DNA from: Streptomyces albipurpureus
Lineage (GTDB): Bacteria; Actinomycetota; Actinomycetes; Streptomycetales; Streptomycetaceae
Direction: 5' to 3'
DNA: 56,233 nucleotides
NCBI RefSeq assembly: GCF_023701525.1
Contig: NZ_JAMQAW010000005.1
Location: forward strand, 1-56,233
Positions 1 to 9,100 of this stretch are shown one piece after another. Position numbers and translations under genes: made by a program. Each line of letters begins with the position of its first letter. Position 1 is the stretch's first letter. The notes below the pieces were generated by a model, which had not been told where the DNA came from, ran no database searches, and worked only from the letters and a program-made list of their open reading frames with translations.

Positions 1-3000
1 GCGGGTTACTGCTTCGCCGGGTATCGCTTCGCCACCGAGCATGAGTTGGCCGGTGGGTTCGAGGGCGGTGTTCTGGAGGAGGGGTAGGTGGCTGGGGGTG
101 AGCTTCATAAAGGTGACCGTGTCACCTGGTCCAGGCTGTGTGGCGGTGGTGGCGTCGAGGGCGGTAACCCGCACCCGGCCGCCGCAGATGAGTGCCCCGT
201 ACAGCACGGTGACACCGGCGTCGAAGGACACCGAGGCATGCAGCACGCTCGTACCCCGCAGATGCGGATAGGCCTCCGGGCAGCGCACCACATAGTTGAC
301 CAACGCCTGGTGGGTGATGGTGACACCCTTGGGCCTACCGGTGGAGCCGGAGGTGTAGATGACGTAGGCGGGGTGCTGCGGCAGTAGCGCGCCGGAACGG
401 TCGGTGTCGGTGACATCGGCGGCGGACAGTTGACCGATCGCCTCGATCGTTGCCTCGTCGTCCAGTAGTACCCTGCACACTCCCTCAGTGTTGGGGAGGG
501 CGGAAGCGGTATCTGTGTCGGTGATGAGTAGGACGGGTTGGGCATCAGCGAGCATGAAGGCGATACGGTCCGCCGGGTACTCCGGATCGATGGGCACATA
601 TCCGGCCCCCGACTTCAGAACCGCCAGCAGGGCCACGATCAGCTCCGCCGAACGCGGCAGGGCCAACCCCACCAACCCTTCCGGCCCCGCACCCTGACCG
701 ATCAGATACCGGGCTAGCTGGTTCGCCCGCGCGTTCAGCTCCCGGTAGGTGAGCTGCTGGTCCTCGAAGACGACCGCCACCGCATCCGGCGTCGCCATCA
801 CCTGAGCCTCAAACAGTTGAGGTAGTACCGTCTCGGGAACATCCCTCGCCGTGTCGTTCCATTCCACCAGCAGTTGATCACGCTCGGTGGGGGTGAGGAC
901 ATCGACTTGTCCGATAGGAAGGTCAGGCGTGGTGACGACGGTGGCCAGGACCTGGTTGAGGCGTGTGGCGAGGGTTTCGATGGTGGTGGGGTGGAAGAGG
1001 TCGGTGCGGTAGTCCAGGCGTCCGGTCAGTCCGTCGGGTTGTCCTTCGGGGGTGTGGTGTTCGCCGAGGTTGAGGGTGAGGTCGAACTTCGCCACCGCAC
1101 CGTCCAACGTCTGGTGTTCGACGTGGAGGCCGGGGAGGTCGAGGGTGGGCTGGGCGTTGTTCTGGAAGGCCAGCATCACCTGGAAGAGGGGATGCCGGGC
1201 CATCGAACGCTGCGGGTTGAGGACCTCCACCAGACGCTCGAAGGGCACGTCCTGGTTGGCGAACGCCGCCAGATCCGTCTCCCGTACCCGTCCGAGCAGT
1301 TCACGGAAGGAGGGATCACCGGAAGTATCGGTGCGCAGGACCAGGGTGTTGACGAAGAACCCGATCAGCTCGTCCAACGCGTCATCCGTACGCCCCGCCA
1401 CCGGCGTCCCGATCGGGATGTCCTCACCCGCGCCCATACGCTGGAGCAACACCGCCAGCGCGGCCTGCACCGTCATGAACAGACTGGTGCTGCTCTCCCG
1501 CGCCAGAGCAATCAGGCGCTCATGGACGTCGGCTGGAACGTGGATGGGGACGGTGTCACCAGCATGCGAGGCCACTGAGGGGCGTGGGAAGTCCGTCGGC
1601 AACTCCAACTGCTCCGGTACTCCGGCCAACGCGTTGGTCCAGTAGTTCAGTTGGTGGGAGATGACGCTGTCGGGGTCGTCCTCGCTGCCGAGAACCTCGC
1701 GCTGCCACAGGGTGTAGTCCGCGTACTGCACCGGCAGCACCGACCAGGCGGGCGCCTCACCTCGGGAACGGGCCTGATAGGCCAGGGACAGATCCCGGGC
1801 GAACGGGGCCATCGACCAGCCATCCGCGGCAATGTGATGCACCACCGCGATCAACACGAACTCATCCGGCCCCACCACACACAATCGCACCCGCAGCGGC
1901 AGATCCACCGACAGATCGAACCCGGCAGACGCCTCCGCCGCCAACACCCCACCAAGCCCCGACGCATCCACCTCACCAACCCGCAACAGCCCAGCAGCGC
2001 GATCCTCATCCCACTCACTCAGGATGTGCTGATACGGACGACCGTCCACCTGCGGGAAGACGGTGCGCAGGCTCTCATGCCGACCCACGACATCCACCAA
2101 CGCCGCCCGCAACGCCCCCACATCCAGCGCGCCACGCAACCGCACTGTCAGAGGAATGTTGTAGGTCGCCGACGGGCCCTCCAACTCGCCCAGGAACCAC
2201 AACCTGCGCTGCGCGAACGACACCGGAACCAACTGCGGACGCACCCCCCCTGCCAGCCGTACCCGCACCGCACCCGCAGCACCATCAACATGCGACGCCA
2301 AACCAGCCACCGTCGGCGCCTCGAACAATGCCCGAATCGACACCTCAACATCCAAGACACTACGAATCCGCGACACCAACCGAGTCGCCAACAACGAGTG
2401 CCCACCCAGATCGAAGAAACTGTCATCGATCCCGACCTTGCCCACGCCCAAAACCTCGGCGAACAGCGAACACAACACCTCCTCCCGCGGACTACGCGGA
2501 CCACGACCAGAGACCTTGGCAGCGACCTCGGGAGCGGGAAGAGCCTGACGATCCAGCTTCCCGTTCGGCGTCAACGGCAAAGCATCCAGCACCACAAAAG
2601 CGGACGGCACCATATAGTCCGGCAGGCACTCCCCCACCACACCCCGCAACACCGACACATCAACCACCGACACAACACCAGAGTCGGTACTGGTATTGGT
2701 ATCGGAACCGGACCCGGTAATGAGGGAAGTATCAGCATCCACAACCGAGACAGAGCTAATGCTCAGCTGGGCGGGAACCACATACGCGACCAGACGCTTG
2801 TCGCCCGGCCGGTCCTCGCGGATCAGGACCGCCGCCTGGCCCACCGAGTCATGTGAGGCCAGAACCGCCTCGATCTCACCGGGCTCGATACGGAAACCGC
2901 GTACCTTCACCTGCGCATCCGCACGACCCGCAAACTCCAAAACACCATCCGCACGCCACCGAACCACATCCCCGGTCCGATACATCCGCCCACCCGAACC

Positions 3001-5565
3001 ACCGAACGGATCCGCCACAAACCGCTCCGCGGTCAAACCAGGCTGGTTGACATAACCACGCGCCAGACCAGCCCCCGCTACATACAACTCACCCGCCACA
3101 CCCACCGGCACCAGAGACAGACCCGCATCCAGCACATACACCCGGAGGTCTGGTATCTGCCGACCAACGACACTGATCTCCTCGGTCGGCGACTCCTTCC
3201 CGAGCGGCGCACAGGTGACATGAACCGTGGTCTCGGTGATGCCATACATGTTCACCAAAGTCGGTCCATCAGCCGAATGGCTCTCGTACCAATCGGCTAG
3301 ACGCCTTGCGTCGAGCGCTTCGCCACCGAAGATGATGAACCGCAGTGACGAGGCCCAATCCGCGTCATCGGATCGCGAGTCGGCCTGCATCAACTGAGCG
3401 AAGGCGGTGGGTGTTTGGTTGAGGACCGTGACGCCTTCGTCCCTCACGAGCCGCAGCAGGGATTCGGGCGAACGGCTCGTCACATGAGTGACTACCACGA
3501 GACGACCGCCGTGCAGCAGTGGACCCCAGGTCTCCCATACCGAGAAGTCGAACGCATAGGAATGGAACATGGTCCAAACGTCCGCGTCGCCGAAGTGGAA
3601 CCACTGCTGCGTCGAAGAGAAGAGCCGTACGACGTTACGGTGCGGGACCGAGACGCCCTTGGGCTTGCCGGTGGAGCCAGAGGTGTAGATGACGTAGGCG
3701 GGATGCTGAGGCAGCAGTACCCCGGAACGGTCAGCGTCCGTCACATCGGCGGCGGACAGATGACCGACCGCCTCCATCGTTGCCACCTCGTCCAGCAGTA
3801 CCCTGCACACTCCGTCCGTGTTGGGGAGGGCGGAGGCGGTCTCTGTGTCGGTGATCAGCAGGACGGGCTGGGCGTCGTCGAGCATGGCGGCGATACGGTC
3901 CGCCGGATACTCCGGATCGATGGGTACGTATCCGGCCCCCGACTTCAGAACCGCCAGCAAAACCACCACCAGCTCCGCCGAACGCGGCAGAGCCAACCCC
4001 ACCAACCCCTCCGGCCCCGCACCCTGACCGATCAGATACCGAGCCAGCCGGTTCGCCCGCTCATTCAGCTCCCGGTAGGTGAGCTGCTGGTCCTCGAAGA
4101 CGACCGCCACCGCATCCGGACGCGCCGCCGCCTGCCGCTCGAACAGCTTCGGCAACACCGCGTTCGGCACCTGGCGTTCGGCGCGTTGCCGTTCCCCCAG
4201 GATTCGTTCCCCCAGGATTCGCTCGCGCTCAGTCGCATCGAGAACATCAATTCGACCGATCAGCCTATCAGGGTTCAGAATCGAATTCCTGAAGAGGGTC
4301 ATAAAGCCACGATGATGGCGCTTCAGCTCCGAAGCCTCATAAATATTCGAATTTCCGTCGAACTCGACAGAAAGGCCGGATCCGTCACTAGCCCCTCTCA
4401 CCACAATGCATAGATCCCGGACAGGCCCGTTGGAAAGATTGTGAGCAATGGTAGGGCTGCCCGTGAAATCGATATCCTCATCAAACGTGATGATGTTCGC
4501 TGTCACATTCCAGAGAGGCTGATCACGCCCCCTGGACCGCAACTCACGAACAAGGTCCTCCGAGCGATAGCTCTGGTGCCTCAACGCTGACCGAACTTCG
4601 CGAGACACCTTCTTTGTGAGTTCTTCGAAGGTCTCGGCGGGCTTGATATCGAAGCGAAGGGCCAGCACATCTGAAGCTGTTCCCGGGGTACTTCTAGCCG
4701 TTTGGCTCGTCCGCCCCGTAACCGGGAGGCCAATGATTATGTCTCGACGGCCCGATATTTTGTGAAGATATGCGGCAATTGCCGCGATAGTGACCACGGA
4801 CCAGGCGGTTCGAGCGCGTTTCGCGACGCCCAGCAGCCGATCGATATCGTCGGCTGGAAGCGCATCCGCGAGGCGAAGGAAATCCCCAAAAGACTTCGCC
4901 GTGCGTCCCGTCAGGGAAACTGCCTCGGGGAGGTCGGGGAACTTCCCCAGCCAGTACTCCCGGTCTTTGGCGAACTTCTCAGAATCGCGTTGACTTCCCT
5001 GCTCGTCCAGAAGGGCGTCGAGTGAGCCGGCAGCTCGGGATTCGTAAGGCATTCCCTGCATCAGCAACGAATAGATCTCACTGAACCGGCGCTGGAACAA
5101 CACCCCACCGTAGGAGTCCGCGGCGATATGATGCGATCTCGCATACCAGAGGGAGAGGTCGGCAGAGATCCTGAGCAGGGCGAAGGAGGAAAGGGCACCC
5201 GTCATGAGGTCGACCGGTCGAGCGAACTCCGCCCTGATCCAGGCAATCGCCTTGGCCTTGGCGTCCTCCTGAGCGGGCCCATCTTGCCCGGTCGAGAAAT
5301 CCTGGACAGTAAGATTGGGCTCTATCGAGTCATCAACCCACTGCCAGACGCGGCCTCCCTCTTCGGAGAAACGAAGCCGTAGGGTCTCAACCTCGGAGAA
5401 TGTGAATCTGAATGCCCGCTCGAATATCGCGACATCGATATCGCCATGAATCTCTACGAACTCACCGACATTATATATATGACCGGTTGGATCGAACTTA
5501 TGGCCGAACCAAATACCCGACTGAGCCGTTGACAGCTCTCGACGCACGTGCTGGCCTTCAGGCAT
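1..5565 (-). CDS. Non-ribosomal peptide synthetase, first modules (C-A-PCP-C-A, 3' end outside window)
   Basis: The reading frame is open for 1855 codons from an ATG at 5565 (upstream AAGGTGA ribosome site) to the window edge. Domains seen: condensation domain (about residues 8-430, motif H145-H146-x3-D150, with Ser not Gly after the Asp); adenylation domain (from about 465, YTSGSTGKPKG at 627); carrier domain (GGHS, Ser1057); second condensation domain (H1243-H1244-x3-D1248-G); second adenylation domain (YTSGSTGRPKG at 1737), truncated by the window. The pocket residues of the first A domain read D-F-W-N-I-G-M-V-H plus the invariant Lys, the textbook threonine code. The second reads D-A-T-K-M-G so far, like Asp/Asn domains. 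A condensation domain at the very N-terminus, before any A domain, implies an acyl starter (inference). The upstream ACP and ketosynthases are its probable source. Confidence 0.97.
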   Translation of the reverse strand, partial: MPEGQHVRRELSTAQSGIWFGHKFDPTGHIYNVGEFVEIHGDIDVAIFERAFRFTFSEVETLRLRFSEEGGRVWQWVDDSIEPNLTVQDFSTGQDGPAQEDAKAKAIAWIRAEFARPVDLMTGALSSFALLRISADLSLWYARSHHIAADSYGGVLFQRRFSEIYSLLMQGMPYESRAAGSLDALLDEQGSQRDSEKFAKDREYWLGKFPDLPEAVSLTGRTAKSFGDFLRLADALPADDIDRLLGVAKRARTAWSVVTIAAIAAYLHKISGRRDIIIGLPVTGRTSQTARSTPGTASDVLALRFDIKPAETFEELTKKVSREVRSALRHQSYRSEDLVRELRSRGRDQPLWNVTANIITFDEDIDFTGSPTIAHNLSNGPVRDLCIVVRGASDGSGLSVEFDGNSNIYEASELKRHHRGFMTLFRNSILNPDRLIGRIDVLDATERERILGERILGERQRAERQVPNAVLPKLFERQAAARPDAVAVVFEDQQLTYRELNERANRLARYLIGQGAGPEGLVGLALPRSAELVVVLLAVLKSGAGYVPIDPEYPADRIAAMLDDAQPVLLITDTETASALPNTDGVCRVLLDEVATMEAVGHLSAADVTDADRSGVLLPQHPAYVIYTSGSTGKPKGVSVPHRNVVRLFSSTQQWFHFGDADVWTMFHSYAFDFSVWETWGPLLHGGRLVVVTHVTSRSPESLLRLVRDEGVTVLNQTPTAFAQLMQADSRSDDADWASSLRFIIFGGEALDARRLADWYESHSADGPTLVNMYGITETTVHVTCAPLGKESPTEEISVVGRQIPDLRVYVLDAGLSLVPVGVAGELYVAGAGLARGYVNQPGLTAERFVADPFGGSGGRMYRTGDVVRWRADGVLEFAGRADAQVKVRGFRIEPGEIEAVLASHDSVGQAAVLIREDRPGDKRLVAYVVPAQLSISSVSVVDADTSLITGSGSDTNTSTDSGVVSVVDVSVLRGVVGECLPDYMVPSAFVVLDALPLTPNGKLDRQALPAPEVAAKVSGRGPRSPREEVLCSLFAEVLGVGKVGIDDSFFDLGGHSLLATRLVSRIRSVLDVEVSIRALFEAPTVAGLASHVDGAAGAVRVRLAGGVRPQLVPVSFAQRRLWFLGELEGPSATYNIPLTVRLRGALDVGALRAALVDVVGRHESLRTVFPQVDGRPYQHILSEWDEDRAAGLLRVGEVDASGLGGVLAAEASAGFDLSVDLPLRVRLCVVGPDEFVLIAVVHHIAADGWSMAPFARDLSLAYQARSRGEAPAWSVLPVQYADYTLWQREVLGSEDDPDSVISHQLNYWTNALAGVPEQLELPTDFPRPSVASHAGDTVPIHVPADVHERLIALARESSTSLFMTVQAALAVLLQRMGAGEDIPIGTPVAGRTDDALDELIGFFVNTLVLRTDTSGDPSFRELLGRVRETDLAAFANQDVPFERLVEVLNPQRSMARHPLFQVMLAFQNNAQPTLDLPGLHVEHQTLDGAVAKFDLTLNLGEHHTPEGQPDGLTGRLDYRTDLFHPTTIETLATRLNQVLATVVTTPDLPIGQVDVLTPTERDQLLVEWNDTARDVPETVLPQLFEAQVMATPDAVAVVFEDQQLTYRELNARANQLARYLIGQGAGPEGLVGLALPRSAELIVALLAVLKSGAGYVPIDPEYPADRIAFMLADAQPVLLITDTDTASALPNTEGVCRVLLDDEATIEAIGQLSAADVTDTDRSGALLPQHPAYVIYTSGSTGRPKGVTITHQALVNYVVRCPEAYPHLRGTSVLHASVSFDAGVTVLYGALICGGRVRVTALDATTATQPGPGDTVTFMKLTPSHLPLLQNTALEPTGQLMLGGEAIPGEAVTR
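332..797. repeat. Near-identical A-domain segment, copy 1 (partner 3662-4127)
   Basis: About 465 bp covering the N-terminal part of the second A domain (core motifs A1-A3) matches 3662-4127 in the first A domain at nearly every base. The specificity-pocket regions downstream in each A domain are unrelated. This looks like recent duplication or gene conversion within the gene. Confidence 0.85.
3662..4127. repeat. Near-identical A-domain segment, copy 2 (partner 332-797)
   Basis: This is the second copy of the A1-A3 segment, about 3.33 kb from the first. Matching runs include the stretches around the GSTG motif and the conserved TYRELN motif. Differences are mostly single silent changes. Confidence 0.85.
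4191..4220. repeat. 15-bp in-frame tandem duplication in the C1-A1 linker of the NRPS
   Basis: The 15-mer GTTCCCCCAGGATTC occurs twice back to back. It duplicates five residues (RILGE) in the linker between the first condensation and first adenylation domains. It sits where base composition changes from AT-richer (upstream in the gene, to the right) to very GC-rich. Confidence 0.9.
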
Positions 5566-5674
5566 TCGTATTCACCTTGAATCGCTTGACATTCCGAGAT
5601 ATCGCTAAACTTTGAGTCTGGCCGATCTCGGGCAGCGTTGAATTAAGGTGCGAGATGCAGCCGATGGAAGTGAA

Positions 5675-5736
5675 AAACCCTGCGTAGCTACTGCCCGACC
5701 CCTCAGCAGGGGAGGCAGCAGAAAACGCAAGGGTTT
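5675..5736 (-). terminator. Hairpin with T-tract between mbtH and the NRPS gene (terminator or attenuator)
   Basis: Read on the minus strand, AAACCC-T-TGCG pairs with CGC-A-GGGTTT around a nested CTGCC/GGCAG and CCCCT/AGGGG helix. The 3' arm runs directly into a TTTTT tract. It lies in the 203-bp gap between the mbtH stop (5769) and the NRPS start (5565), so readthrough from the ketosynthase operon could be limited here. The remaining bases to the NRPS start could hold a separate promoter; none is convincing by eye. Confidence 0.65.
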
Positions 5737-5768
5737 AACGATCAGCGGGAAGAGTGCCTGAAGACGTT

Positions 5769-5987
5769 TTAGGAAGCACCCTCGTCCATGGCCTCCACAA
5801 GGCTTCGAGGCCTCATATCGATCCAGTGCTCATTGATGTAATCGATACATGCCTGCCGGGAGTCACTGCCATGCGCAGTTGCCCAGCCAGACGGTACCTC
5901 GACAAAGGTAGGCCAGAGGGAGTGCTGCCCCTCGTCGTTGACCAGAACCAGATACTCTCCGTCGGCGTCCTCGAACGGGTTAGCCAC
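5769..5987 (-). CDS. MbtH-like protein
   Basis: This 72-residue protein binds and activates or stabilises adenylation domains of NRPSs. It shows the family signature: NPFEDxDG near the N-terminus, [17 protein letters not shown] and a third conserved Trp (EHW), at the usual family length. The GTG start at 5987 is preceded by AAGAGGAA. It begins 30 bp after the stop of the chain-length-factor-like gene, so it is probably cotranscribed with the ACP and ketosynthases. Its partner is presumably the NRPS just downstream. Confidence 0.96.
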   Translation of the reverse strand: MANPFEDADGEYLVLVNDEGQHSLWPTFVEVPSGWATAHGSDSRQACIDYINEHWIDMRPRSLVEAMDEGAS

Positions 5988-6017
5988 GACATTCCTCTTC
6001 TCGTTCTCTCGGGTTGG

Positions 6018-7127
6018 TCAAGGAGTCCAGGAACCTTCCAGGAATCGCAGGACTCCACAGGCGACAGAACCATCCGGATCGATCGATGTGACGACCCCCA
6101 GGCGGCCTTCGGCCTCCCGGTGTCCTTCCGCCGCGCTCAACATGCCCGCTATGGCGAACATCGACGAGGCCGCGGAGGTGTCGCCCGTCAGTGAAGCGAC
6201 GGGGACCCGCGAAACCACGGCCGTCCCGAATAGCCGGTCGAACAGCTTTGTCTCATCGTCACCGGCCTCACCGGCAATACCGCTCGGTACAGCGGCCCAT
6301 ACGTGCTTCGGTGTGGCGCCGGCCGTGGACAGAGCACCTTCCACGCAGGCTTCGAGAGTGCCGACCGGATCGTTGCCTACGGCGTCGAATCGGCAATCGA
6401 GTGCCAGGATTTCGGCTAGCGGCGCGCGTTGACGACCGGAGGGATCTCCCCCCTCCAGCAGGAGTAGCACGCACCCTTCGCCCAGAGTCGTGACCTGGCC
6501 TCGGCTTCGGTGGTACTCCATCCAGGAGCGAGCAGGCGCGTTCTCCTCAACGGCGCCGCACAGTACCTGGTCGGCCCGCTGATGGTCGAGCAACCGCCGC
6601 CCGTAACTCAATGCCAGCAACCCGGCGGCCCTACCGCCGGCAATGGTGCTGTTGGGGCCTTGAAGCCCATACCAGATGGCACTGGCCGAGGCGGCCCGGT
6701 TCATCGCCATGTTGGGCGCGAGGGCGGCCGGCACATGATGCGGTCTGGCGCCTTCCAAAGACGCCTTGGTGAAGTCCATATAGCCCTGTGGCGTACCGGT
6801 GGTCGTGCCGAGGACCATGGACGTTCCCCGCCCGGCCGCCATAGTCACCCCGGGCCGGGGTGCCTCGATGAGCTCCCGAGCCGCGGCGATTGCCATCGCG
6901 CTCTCCCGGGCGAGGTAACGGGTACCGGCCGCGCCGAGGACTTGCTGAACATCGAAGTCCGGTACTCGGCGGAGTCCGACCGGAGCCCCATCATCACACT
7001 GGTCGGCAATCGCCTTGCGTCTGGCGCGCAGCCCTTCGGAGAGTGCCGCTCTGCCGATACCGAAAGGTGAGACAGCCGACCAGTCATAGATGAATGTGCG
7101 TTGTGTACTCCGGGTGGCATCACTCAT
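6018..7127 (-). CDS. Ketosynthase-like chain-length-factor partner (KS-beta), no active-site Cys
   Basis: This 369-residue protein has the beta-ketoacyl synthase fold pattern and pairs with the upstream ketosynthase. Where the partner has TACAAG, this protein has AGGRAAG, so Arg166 stands in place of the catalytic Cys; the His/Lys/His triad is also not evident. By analogy with type II PKS chain-length factors it would form a heterodimer and shape the acyl tunnel rather than condense. Canonical CLFs usually carry Gln at this position, so Arg is odd. The ATG at 7127 (AGGTGA upstream) overlaps the ketosynthase stop by 8 bp, indicating translational coupling. Confidence 0.88.
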   Translation of the reverse strand: MSDATRSTQRTFIYDWSAVSPFGIGRAALSEGLRARRKAIADQCDDGAPVGLRRVPDFDVQQVLGAAGTRYLARESAMAIAAARELIEAPRPGVTMAAGRGTSMVLGTTTGTPQGYMDFTKASLEGARPHHVPAALAPNMAMNRAASASAIWYGLQGPNSTIAGGRAAGLLALSYGRRLLDHQRADQVLCGAVEENAPARSWMEYHRSRGQVTTLGEGCVLLLLEGGDPSGRQRAPLAEILALDCRFDAVGNDPVGTLEACVEGALSTAGATPKHVWAAVPSGIAGEAGDDETKLFDRLFGTAVVSRVPVASLTGDTSAASSMFAIAGMLSAAEGHREAEGRLGVVTSIDPDGSVACGVLRFLEGSWTP

Positions 7128-8397
7128 GGCCGTCACCTGCCTCGGCCGCGTCGTATCTGCCCAGTATGACCACGGAGTTGTTTCCGCCGAAGGCGAGGGC
7201 GTTGTTCTGCGCGATCCGCACGTCTGCCTCGATCGCCCGGTTCGGCACACAGTCCACGATGCACTCGGGATCAGTCGTGTGATGGTTGGCCGTCGGCGGA
7301 ATGAACCCGTGCTTGATAGCGAGCGCGCTGGCGATCGAGCCGAGTGCGCTTGCCGCGCCCATGGTGTGGCCGGTCATGGACTTGATGCCGATGACCGGCG
7401 GCCGGCTCTCTCCGTATACCTGGTTTATCGCCCGGGCCTCGGTCACGTCGTTCATCTTGGTTCCGGACCCGTGCGCGGAGATCATGTCGACGTCGCCGGG
7501 AGCGACGTTCGCGTCTGTCAGCGCAAGCTCCATGCACCGGGCGACGCTGTTCTCCTCGGGTGCGACCGGATGATGCGCATCGCAGTTCAATCCATAGCCG
7601 AGGATCTCCGCGTATATGTGCGCGCCCCGAGCCAGGGCGGATTCTTCGCTCTCGATCAGCATGACGCCAGCGCCCTCTCCGGTGAGCAGGCCGTCGCGCT
7701 CCGCGTCAAACGGTCGGCACTCATCGGGAGAGATCAAGCCGATCCGGTAGAACCCCGCGAAGTTCTTGCGGCAGAGAGCGTCCGAACCTCCGACGAGGGC
7801 GAAGTCCACCTCTCCGGAACGCACGGCGTCGAAGCCGCTGCCCAAGGCGTAGTTGCCGGCTGCGCAAGCGGTGGGAATGGTGGATACCTCGACGTTCCAG
7901 AGGCCCAACTCCCTGGCAATCGCCGTTGAGATCCTTACCGCTGGCACACGGCGGGCATGCTCCGGCTCGACGCTCTCCAGTCCTTCATAGAGCATCGTGG
8001 CTGCCATCTGGTCGAGGTCGTGCCCCTCGCCGTCTGTCGTGCCAATGGCGATGAGGCCCTTCCGGGCGCGCAGTGAGTCCGCACTGATCCCAGCGTCGTC
8101 AATCGCCATCCTGGCCGCCGCGACGGAGAACTGCGATGCCCGTCCGAGCTGGTCGAGCTGGATTCGCTGAACCCACTTCCGCAGGTCGATGTCGGCAACT
8201 TGATGGCCTCGGGCGTACTTGAAACCTGTGGTGTCAAAGAGCGTTATAGGCCCCGTGCCTACACGGCCGGCACGCAAGGAAGCGGCGAATTCAGCAACAC
8301 CGATTCCGATACTGGAAAGTACGCCTGCCCCGCTGAGTACCACTCTCCGACGGGGTCGTTCGGCGCTGCCAGCGGGCAAACCTACTTCGCCCCACAT
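7120..8397 (-). CDS. Beta-ketoacyl-ACP synthase II-type ketosynthase (KS-alpha)
   Basis: This 425-residue FabF-like condensing enzyme has an intact active site: Cys178 (TACAAG), His309 (SAHGSG), Lys339 and His344 (KSMTGH). It should perform decarboxylative Claisen condensations on ACP-bound chains, together with the CLF-like protein encoded next. The position between an ACP and a CLF, beside an NRPS beginning with a condensation domain, points to a dedicated acyl-starter pathway rather than primary fatty-acid synthesis (inference). The ATG start at 8397 overlaps the ACP gene by 16 bp and lacks a strong ribosome site, so a slightly later start is possible. Confidence 0.95.
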   Translation of the reverse strand: MWGEVGLPAGSAERPRRRVVLSGAGVLSSIGIGVAEFAASLRAGRVGTGPITLFDTTGFKYARGHQVADIDLRKWVQRIQLDQLGRASQFSVAAARMAIDDAGISADSLRARKGLIAIGTTDGEGHDLDQMAATMLYEGLESVEPEHARRVPAVRISTAIARELGLWNVEVSTIPTACAAGNYALGSGFDAVRSGEVDFALVGGSDALCRKNFAGFYRIGLISPDECRPFDAERDGLLTGEGAGVMLIESEESALARGAHIYAEILGYGLNCDAHHPVAPEENSVARCMELALTDANVAPGDVDMISAHGSGTKMNDVTEARAINQVYGESRPPVIGIKSMTGHTMGAASALGSIASALAIKHGFIPPTANHHTTDPECIVDCVPNRAIEADVRIAQNNALAFGGNNSVVILGRYDAAEAGDGHE

Positions 8398-8627
8398 TCA
8401 TCCAGCACTTCGAGAATCGCATCGATGTTGACCATTCGAGGTCCGGCCTTGGGGTCGATCTCCACGTCAAAGGCGACTTCGAGGTGGGAGAGTACCTCGA
8501 CTGCGGCGAGCGAGTCGGCGCCGTGATCATCAATAAGCAGACTGGTGCGAGTGAGCTCTGGTGCTTCCACTCCGAGAATGTCGTGAAGGACTTCACGAAC
8601 CTTGGCCTCTTGCTCAGAATAGGACAT
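8382..8627 (-). CDS. Acyl carrier protein
   Basis: This 81-residue acidic carrier protein has the phosphopantetheine site G-A-D-S-L, with Ser39 as attachment residue, and the usual four-helix pattern (LIDDHGADSL, VEVLSHLE). The ATG at 8627 follows AGGGA. It is the first gene of the ACP-KS-CLF-mbtH run and overlaps the ketosynthase start. It probably carries the growing acyl chain that is handed to the first NRPS condensation domain. Confidence 0.95.
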   Translation of the reverse strand: MSYSEQEAKVREVLHDILGVEAPELTRTSLLIDDHGADSLAAVEVLSHLEVAFDVEIDPKAGPRMVNIDAILEVLDECGAK

Positions 8628-9100
8628 TCCCTGTCACCCATCCCTAGTAGTAAAGAGTCGCGAGGAATACGACCAGAGGGCTCACGGTGGGCAGCCAAGA
8701 GAGGGCGCACCTCAGCGCACCCTCAACGTGGCCTGAACTGGGGGCCGGTTGACTCATCCTGCTCTCCTCCCGCCCCGTCCCACAGTGAAGCACGCACTTT
8801 AGTGGCGAAGATCACTAAGGAACACCGTGTCAACTTCAGGCGAAACTGATGATTTGCGGCAAATGATCCTATGCCAATAGCGGCGGCGCATAGAGCGGCA
8901 CAATAATGTCCCGTTTCTCTCCTTCCCTACCGATTAGAGGGTGACTGCACCCACCTTCGCAATGACGAAGGGGGTTTTGATCGCCTTCGCTGCCACTCCA
9001 GTAAGGTCGAGGGTTCCCCGCAGAGTCGGACCTCAGAGCACACTGACAACACGTCAACTGACGGCTTGGTTCAGCATCCAAGGCAGAAAGGGACCGACTG
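8628..9100. promoter_or_regulatory. Divergent intergenic region between ACP and hydroxylase genes
   Basis: These 473 bp hold no convincing gene. Visible elements: a palindrome CGTCA-AC-TGACG at 9052-9063, just upstream of the hydroxylase, and a small hairpin CCTTCG/CGAAGG at 8954-8971 followed by GGGTTTT. Promoters for both directions must lie here, but no clear -35/-10 pair can be called by eye. Confidence 0.5.

Noticed and set aside
1651..2856. A 401-codon plus-strand frame inside the NRPS
   Set aside because: His/Arg/Gln-rich composition with no motifs; the minus frame encodes clear PCP and C-domain motifs over the same bases.
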